Both the position numbers and the translations under genes were made by a program. 64,000 nucleotides of DNA from a virus, in IMG/VR virus record IMGVR_UViG_3300030451_004287, positions 62,001 to 126,000 of that record; one strand, given 5' to 3'. This document shows, in pieces, positions 61,201 through 64,000 of this stretch. Position 1 is the stretch's first letter. Every line of letters starts with the position of its first letter. The notes under the pieces are model-generated. The model had not been told where the DNA came from and searched no databases. It saw nothing but the letters and a program-made list of their open reading frames with translations.

Positions 61201-64000
61201 GTCTTCTCCATTGAGCCTAGCTATCTGTACATCAAGTGCATCACCTGTAATTTCTTCATCTACCGCATCAATAAATAAAAATTCATTTCTAATATCTATT
61301 TTAGGAACACTAAATCTAACAAAAATAGCATCTCCACCGTCAGGCCAAAGTTTAGGATCAGTAACAGCGCCACCATCGAATTTACTATAAAATAAATTAT
61401 TATCAAATGTTACTTTACCATAAACACCATTAACTCTTTGACCGGGAATATGTTTACCGGCTAAATTTTCTTTAATAATAATACTATTAAAATCTATACT
61501 AGCTAAATTAGGCAAAAGACGAAAGTAAGAAGTACCAACTCTTCTACACTGAGTATCCATATCTCCTAAATAACAAAAACCAGCAATAGTACCATCACCA
61601 TTTTGAAAATGCTCCAAATCATCCATACCTAAATCTCCAATTTTTACATCATCAGGTCCAGAAAACCATGCTCCTTCACTAATTTTGTCGCTTAATTCAA
61701 GATTAGGTTCATCACCATTAACTTTGTATCCGTATATATAGCCTAGATCTAATCTAGATTCAGGAGTAGTTGGAGGAGGAAGTCTATAATCTGAGCCAAT
61801 AGTATTAAATTTATAACTATTAGAAACACAAATATCATGAGTAGCTAAACGAATATTAGTTTCAGCACCTGCAACTTCATTAGCAACACCAGCAGGAACA
61901 TCCCAATCCGGTTCTGTGTTCAATATCGGGTCTAAAGCTCCGATCTCTCTACGATCTAATAATACAGCATACTCTTTACCATAATAATCATCATACATTT
62001 TCTTAAAAAATTGTTGAACAAATTCAAATTGTTTCTTTTGTATTTCTGACATTTTATAAAGTCGAATTGGTTCTGCGTCTTTATCTCCATCTCTTTCTTT
62101 TTGTATTTGATATTCTATGTCTAAAGAATCTATAGCCATGTCTCTAAATGCTTCAATTCCACAAATAATTTCTCCCATTAAATAACCAACACTTCGTTCT
62201 AGTCTTTCAGTAATAGGAACATCGTTTCCATCAATATCTTTTTTAGTTTCACCAACTCTTTCATTTGTAGCTCTTAAAGCAAATACTTTGTATAAATCAT
62301 AATTGGCGCTCATTAATAACTCTTCTTGAGTTATTGTAAATTCATAATCATTAGCAACTAAATCTAAATATGCAAGATTGGCTCCAAACCCGGGATTTGT
62401 TTCTTCATCTAATTCTAATGAATCTAGTAAATTTTTAACATTAAATTTAACTTGAAATTTACCACCACCTCCTTCACCGCCGGGATTATCGAACCCAGTA
62501 AAATTAGTTAAATATAATTTATGAATAACAGGTTGTTCTTGAGTAGTACCGGGCACAGTTTTTGTGTAAAGTTCTTCACCTAAAACTTGAAAAATTCTAT
62601 GAGCAACCATAGGCTCACAGTTTCCTCTGTTGCTATTTACTCCCTTTTGAGGGTTTTTAACAATTCTATTAACCCCATCAGGTTCACCATTTGGTGCAGG
62701 TGGAAAAGTTTTTGATACAGTATTGATAAATGCAGGTAATAAATCTGTTGCACTAGTTTGTAGATTGCTATTATATCCTTGTGAGCTAAGAATACCAGAC
62801 GTTCTTAAATAGTCAGTGAAATCTATAGCAGGATCGACAGGAAATCCTATACTTGGTCCTCCTCTAGTTATAGGAACGTCAGATCCCGGAGCAGTAGTAG
62901 GTTCCTGTCCAAGAACACCGGTAATAGGAGAAGGATCATCTGGTATAGTTTGAATTCTATCACTACTAACAGTTTGATAACCAAATCCATTATTCCAGTT
63001 TGTTATAAACGGTGCTCTTTGAAAGTGTTCGTATAGTGCATGATTATCTTCCACCGCATTCGGATCTATTATATTTGACTTTTCTGCCATGATACTTAAA
63101 AAATACCTATAATGATCACCAAAAACAACTCTTTTAGTATCATTATTTGTGGCTTCTTGCCCATAACTAAAATTAGTAGTAAGTTCAGTATTTACAAAAG
63201 TATCTCTTATAAAATCTCGTAACGCAAAATCTGCTGGCGGATTACGTTGATCTATCATATCAATAGAAATTTCATAATTTCCATTACCAGTATAATCATT
63301 CATTCTAACGCTAAAATCTGCACCTAAATCTTCAGCAACCCTTTCAATAAATCCTAGTATACTTATTGAATCTTCATTAATTACAGAGTATTGAGCTCTA
63401 GCTTGAGTCGATGTAACTACACCACCCTCAGTTAATTCTTCTTGTGTTAACATATATGTTGCTAAATCAGTAAAATTAACTCTAATAGTTTGGCTGTTAA
63501 GAGGTGTGTAAACTTTAGATCCTGTTATTCCTAATGTTCTTAGTATACTAATACTAGGCATGCCATCTTTATCTCTACCAGATGCCATGTGTCCTTGAGT
63601 TTCATCACATTTTTTAACATTATAATTTCCGCATGTAATCCCGCCTTGATCTACAAGAGCGCCATTATGAGTTGAGTTAGCAAATTGGCTAGAAGATCCG
63701 GGCTCTAATTCTCTAAAAACACTTATAGCATTAAAATTATTATTACAATCAAGATAAACACCATCTGTACCATAATATTTACCTATAACAATTACAGCAT
63801 TCTCTAAAAGTTCTCGACCATCTGTTAAAGTAACACTAACTCTTCGTCCATCAGAACCTATTTTTATTTCGTGATTAGTAAGAAGTCCGTGAAAAGTTAC
63901 ACCTCCAGAACCCAATGATGTTGTATTATTATCAGTGCTAGGGAAATTAATAGTATAAACTCTTCCTAATTGCCCATTATATCCATTAAATGTTGCAAAA
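58279..64000 (-). CDS. Giant virion structural protein, 5' end outside the window
   Basis: The frame is open through base 64000, so the gene begins right of the window (a TTG at 63915 is not the true start); more than 1,900 residues are visible. The N-terminal visible part (GVTFHGLLTNHEIKIGSDG, VSVTLTDGRELLENA) resembles tail hub or baseplate proteins. A Lys/Arg-rich stretch (near 60420-60620) divides the protein. The last third contains two copies of a beta-rich domain, listed separately. No lytic or protease motif was seen. Likely a tail or baseplate component. Confidence 0.65.
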   Translation of the reverse strand, partial: FATFNGYNGQLGRVYTINFPSTDNNTTSLGSGGVTFHGLLTNHEIKIGSDGRRVSVTLTDGRELLENAVIVIGKYYGTDGVYLDCNNNFNAISVFRELEPGSSSQFANSTHNGALVDQGGITCGNYNVKKCDETQGHMASGRDKDGMPSISILRTLGITGSKVYTPLNSQTIRVNFTDLATYMLTQEELTEGGVVTSTQARAQYSVINEDSISILGFIERVAEDLGADFSVRMNDYTGNGNYEISIDMIDQRNPPADFALRDFIRDTFVNTELTTNFSYGQEATNNDTKRVVFGDHYRYFLSIMAEKSNIIDPNAVEDNHALYEHFQRAPFITNWNNGFGYQTVSSDRIQTIPDDPSPITGVLGQEPTTAPGSDVPITRGGPSIGFPVDPAIDFTDYLRTSGILSSQGYNSNLQTSATDLLPAFINTVSKTFPPAPNGEPDGVNRIVKNPQKGVNSNRGNCEPMVAHRIFQVLGEELYTKTVPGTTQEQPVIHKLYLTNFTGFDNPGGEGGGGKFQVKFNVKNLLDSLELDEETNPGFGANLAYLDLVANDYEFTITQEELLMSANYDLYKVFALRATNERVGETKKDIDGNDVPITERLERSVGYLMGEIICGIEAFRDMAIDSLDIEYQIQKERDGDKDAEPIRLYKMSEIQKKQFEFVQQFFKKMYDDYYGKEYAVLLDRREIGALDPILNTEPDWDVPAGVANEVAGAETNIRLATHDICVSNSYKFNTIGSDYRLPPPTTPESRLDLGYIYGYKVNGDEPNLELSDKISEGAWFSGPDDVKIGDLGMDDLEHFQNGDGTIAGFCYLGDMDTQCRRVGTSYFRLLPNLASIDFNSIIIKENLAGKHIPGQRVNGVYGKVTFDNNLFYSKFDGGAVTDPKLWPDGGDAIFVRFSVPKIDIRNEFLFIDAVDEEITGDALDVQIARLNGEDTNLTKTEAQEANATFRGNNEVPDDPPDPNKKDGAIVNISAKEFMDMNPMCLIPRDVHIPFESQTQIYGPFSVIGNVSGGTEIVDTDLAPWQFVNNLKAANIVPKTWSDMVNNGQKIALDGLKTRLFEEKASLTVPMITHIDFGRDLQLGQTNLGPLLSNMNLNYGSNGATTSLSFQTYSKEFGKVDKYVRDAIKDLVAVKRDMNLKVRDEKKRRKEIAFRNKVALEDERISVAENRDHYRGKGKGGKKNSAGEGHSKNPNERSSRSVDATSGKLIYSAYTLNDGKANACGGENIVRKNLVHDSNSSSSDSVTPIASLKPEPNTLGNTNKKRPRAEIKSASLDHYQTPYYSRIAINSLDSFFLPVSLSGGVPLDANGLSADGTRMLPRYVINTNAAVTFATTVTTEVVGTAEATSTTVEIGSVDNLEPGMVISGEGIPQGAVISSVGENSVTFTPAITEDTTLAVDLALTFTGSSNVFTADPRQGMLSRSYSSIPPLQVPSIRPELIFDLRINRTFLHPWTSTGNFPLMWKGTGINNVDNNRYNGSISGYVVEYNTVGQSVRNFTKGDYIKVLDMQGSTEREVTLQDRQTFTDQRFNAFRGPLVLQGWGYDTNGKPIPNSNDCAEDTVIGRFRDTGLTDKFMKNWMSNPKTWPVGPIDLRFDRHRGVWVAPTQNKVLLVRLKETLNAFGQAKAELVNMAAGGTGEIEITKTVVTRVFGFEDCSSTTIEFEDVSDLSPGMTVEGSNIPSDATIVSVGSNTIEISPCITSGELAANTTITFKSPGKKAYYDGISMWGPEGEDLSADVRNAEIDVYDYLGMTGAVDDLLYVYYDDGKYIVMNQKSAGGGSATLTPARTCGSVSTGGTFVAQICDGANQFEQTNDTANQITVTDYMNIIPVTIPDDTPIIIAGINEANPCLVSIGKHSSAVGHASSVAGFDFNSNYVPEVGEVPTFFLGIQGTNLVRYRGVGTCSQII
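58862..59038 (-). repeat. Beta-domain repeat, copy 2
   Basis: In the giant protein, residues reading STTIEFEDVSDLSPGMTVEG then IPSDATIVSVGSNTIEI repeat the module of copy 1 (about 59 residues). The pattern is L-x-PGM-x-(V/I)-x-G-x-x-IP, then SVG, a small strand domain seen in phage fibre proteins. Confidence 0.75.
59782..59968 (-). repeat. Beta-domain repeat, copy 1
   Basis: Residues reading STTVEIGSVDNLEPGMVISG then IPQGAVISSVGENSVTF, followed by an ITEDTTL strand, align with copy 2 about 0.9 kb downstream in the gene. They suggest internal duplication of a structural module. Confidence 0.75.

Noticed and set aside
52947-63915. Several plus-strand open frames of 60-110 codons inside the giant minus-strand genes
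   Set aside because: They are composed of low-complexity Ser/Thr/Ile/Leu-rich sequence expected from the reverse of Gly/Asn-rich coding DNA, have no ribosome binding sites, and lie entirely within long real genes.
1-64000. CRISPR array, insertion sequences, integrase, tRNA or rRNA genes
   Set aside because: No direct-repeat/spacer periodicity, transposase, recombinase or RNA-gene consensus was seen; gaps between genes are too short for most of these.

Overview
The window is a gene-dense, strongly AT-rich segment of what looks like a large tailed double-stranded DNA phage of a bacterium. Evidence: the phage-type DNA replication set (RecA-like recombinase, DnaB-type helicase, CHC2/TOPRIM primase, DnaE-type polymerase, SSB, dNMP kinase, dCMP deaminase, cobalamin-type ribonucleotide reductase, PhoH), a ClpP-like protease and holin-like genes, two giant virion-type proteins, almost no spacer DNA, and extensive start/stop overlaps. 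Shine-Dalgarno sequences and sigma70-like promoters (TTGACA/TTGCCA, 16 nt, TACTAT) point to a bacterial host. The standard code fits. No ribosomal, tRNA, integrase or CRISPR sequence was seen. The host cannot be named from the sequence.

Layout. (1) 1-6664: morphogenesis/lysis-like block: a cut-off gene, ClpP-like protease, DeoC-like protein, a small probably abundant structural protein with its own promoter and terminator, then many small membrane proteins, including a holin-like one, around a papain-fold cysteine peptidase. (2) 6672-29638: a 23-kb, almost gap-free cluster of glycan genes: glycosyltransferases of several folds (including a GT15-like one), a GDP-mannose 3,5-epimerase and three other sugar-nucleotide epimerase/reductases, two shortened DegT aminotransferases, a Gfo/Idh oxidoreductase, an MBL-fold hydrolase, a hexapeptide acyltransferase, a radical SAM/SPASM enzyme, two methyltransferase-like proteins, a 2OG dioxygenase, an Mpo1-like membrane protein and five sulfotransferases. 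(3) 29628-45904: nucleotide metabolism and replisome. The DNA polymerase III alpha chain is split into two genes with a DnaQ-type exonuclease between them. (4) 45913-52304: a second, smaller set of glycosyltransferase/nucleotidyltransferase-like genes, a probable EDxHD homing endonuclease and small DNA-metabolism proteins. (5) 52305-64000, opposite strand: a small Cys-containing protein and two very large structural proteins, the last running off the right edge.

How they fit together: the replisome and dNTP genes would copy the genome. The glycan cluster looks able to build, modify and sulfate a polysaccharide or glycoprotein glycan, possibly on the virion or on the infected cell surface. The most unusual inference is a phage route from GDP-mannose to GDP-L-galactose, transfer by GT11-like (fucosyltransferase-type) enzymes, and sulfation. 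No enzyme function here was tested; calls rest on motifs read by eye.
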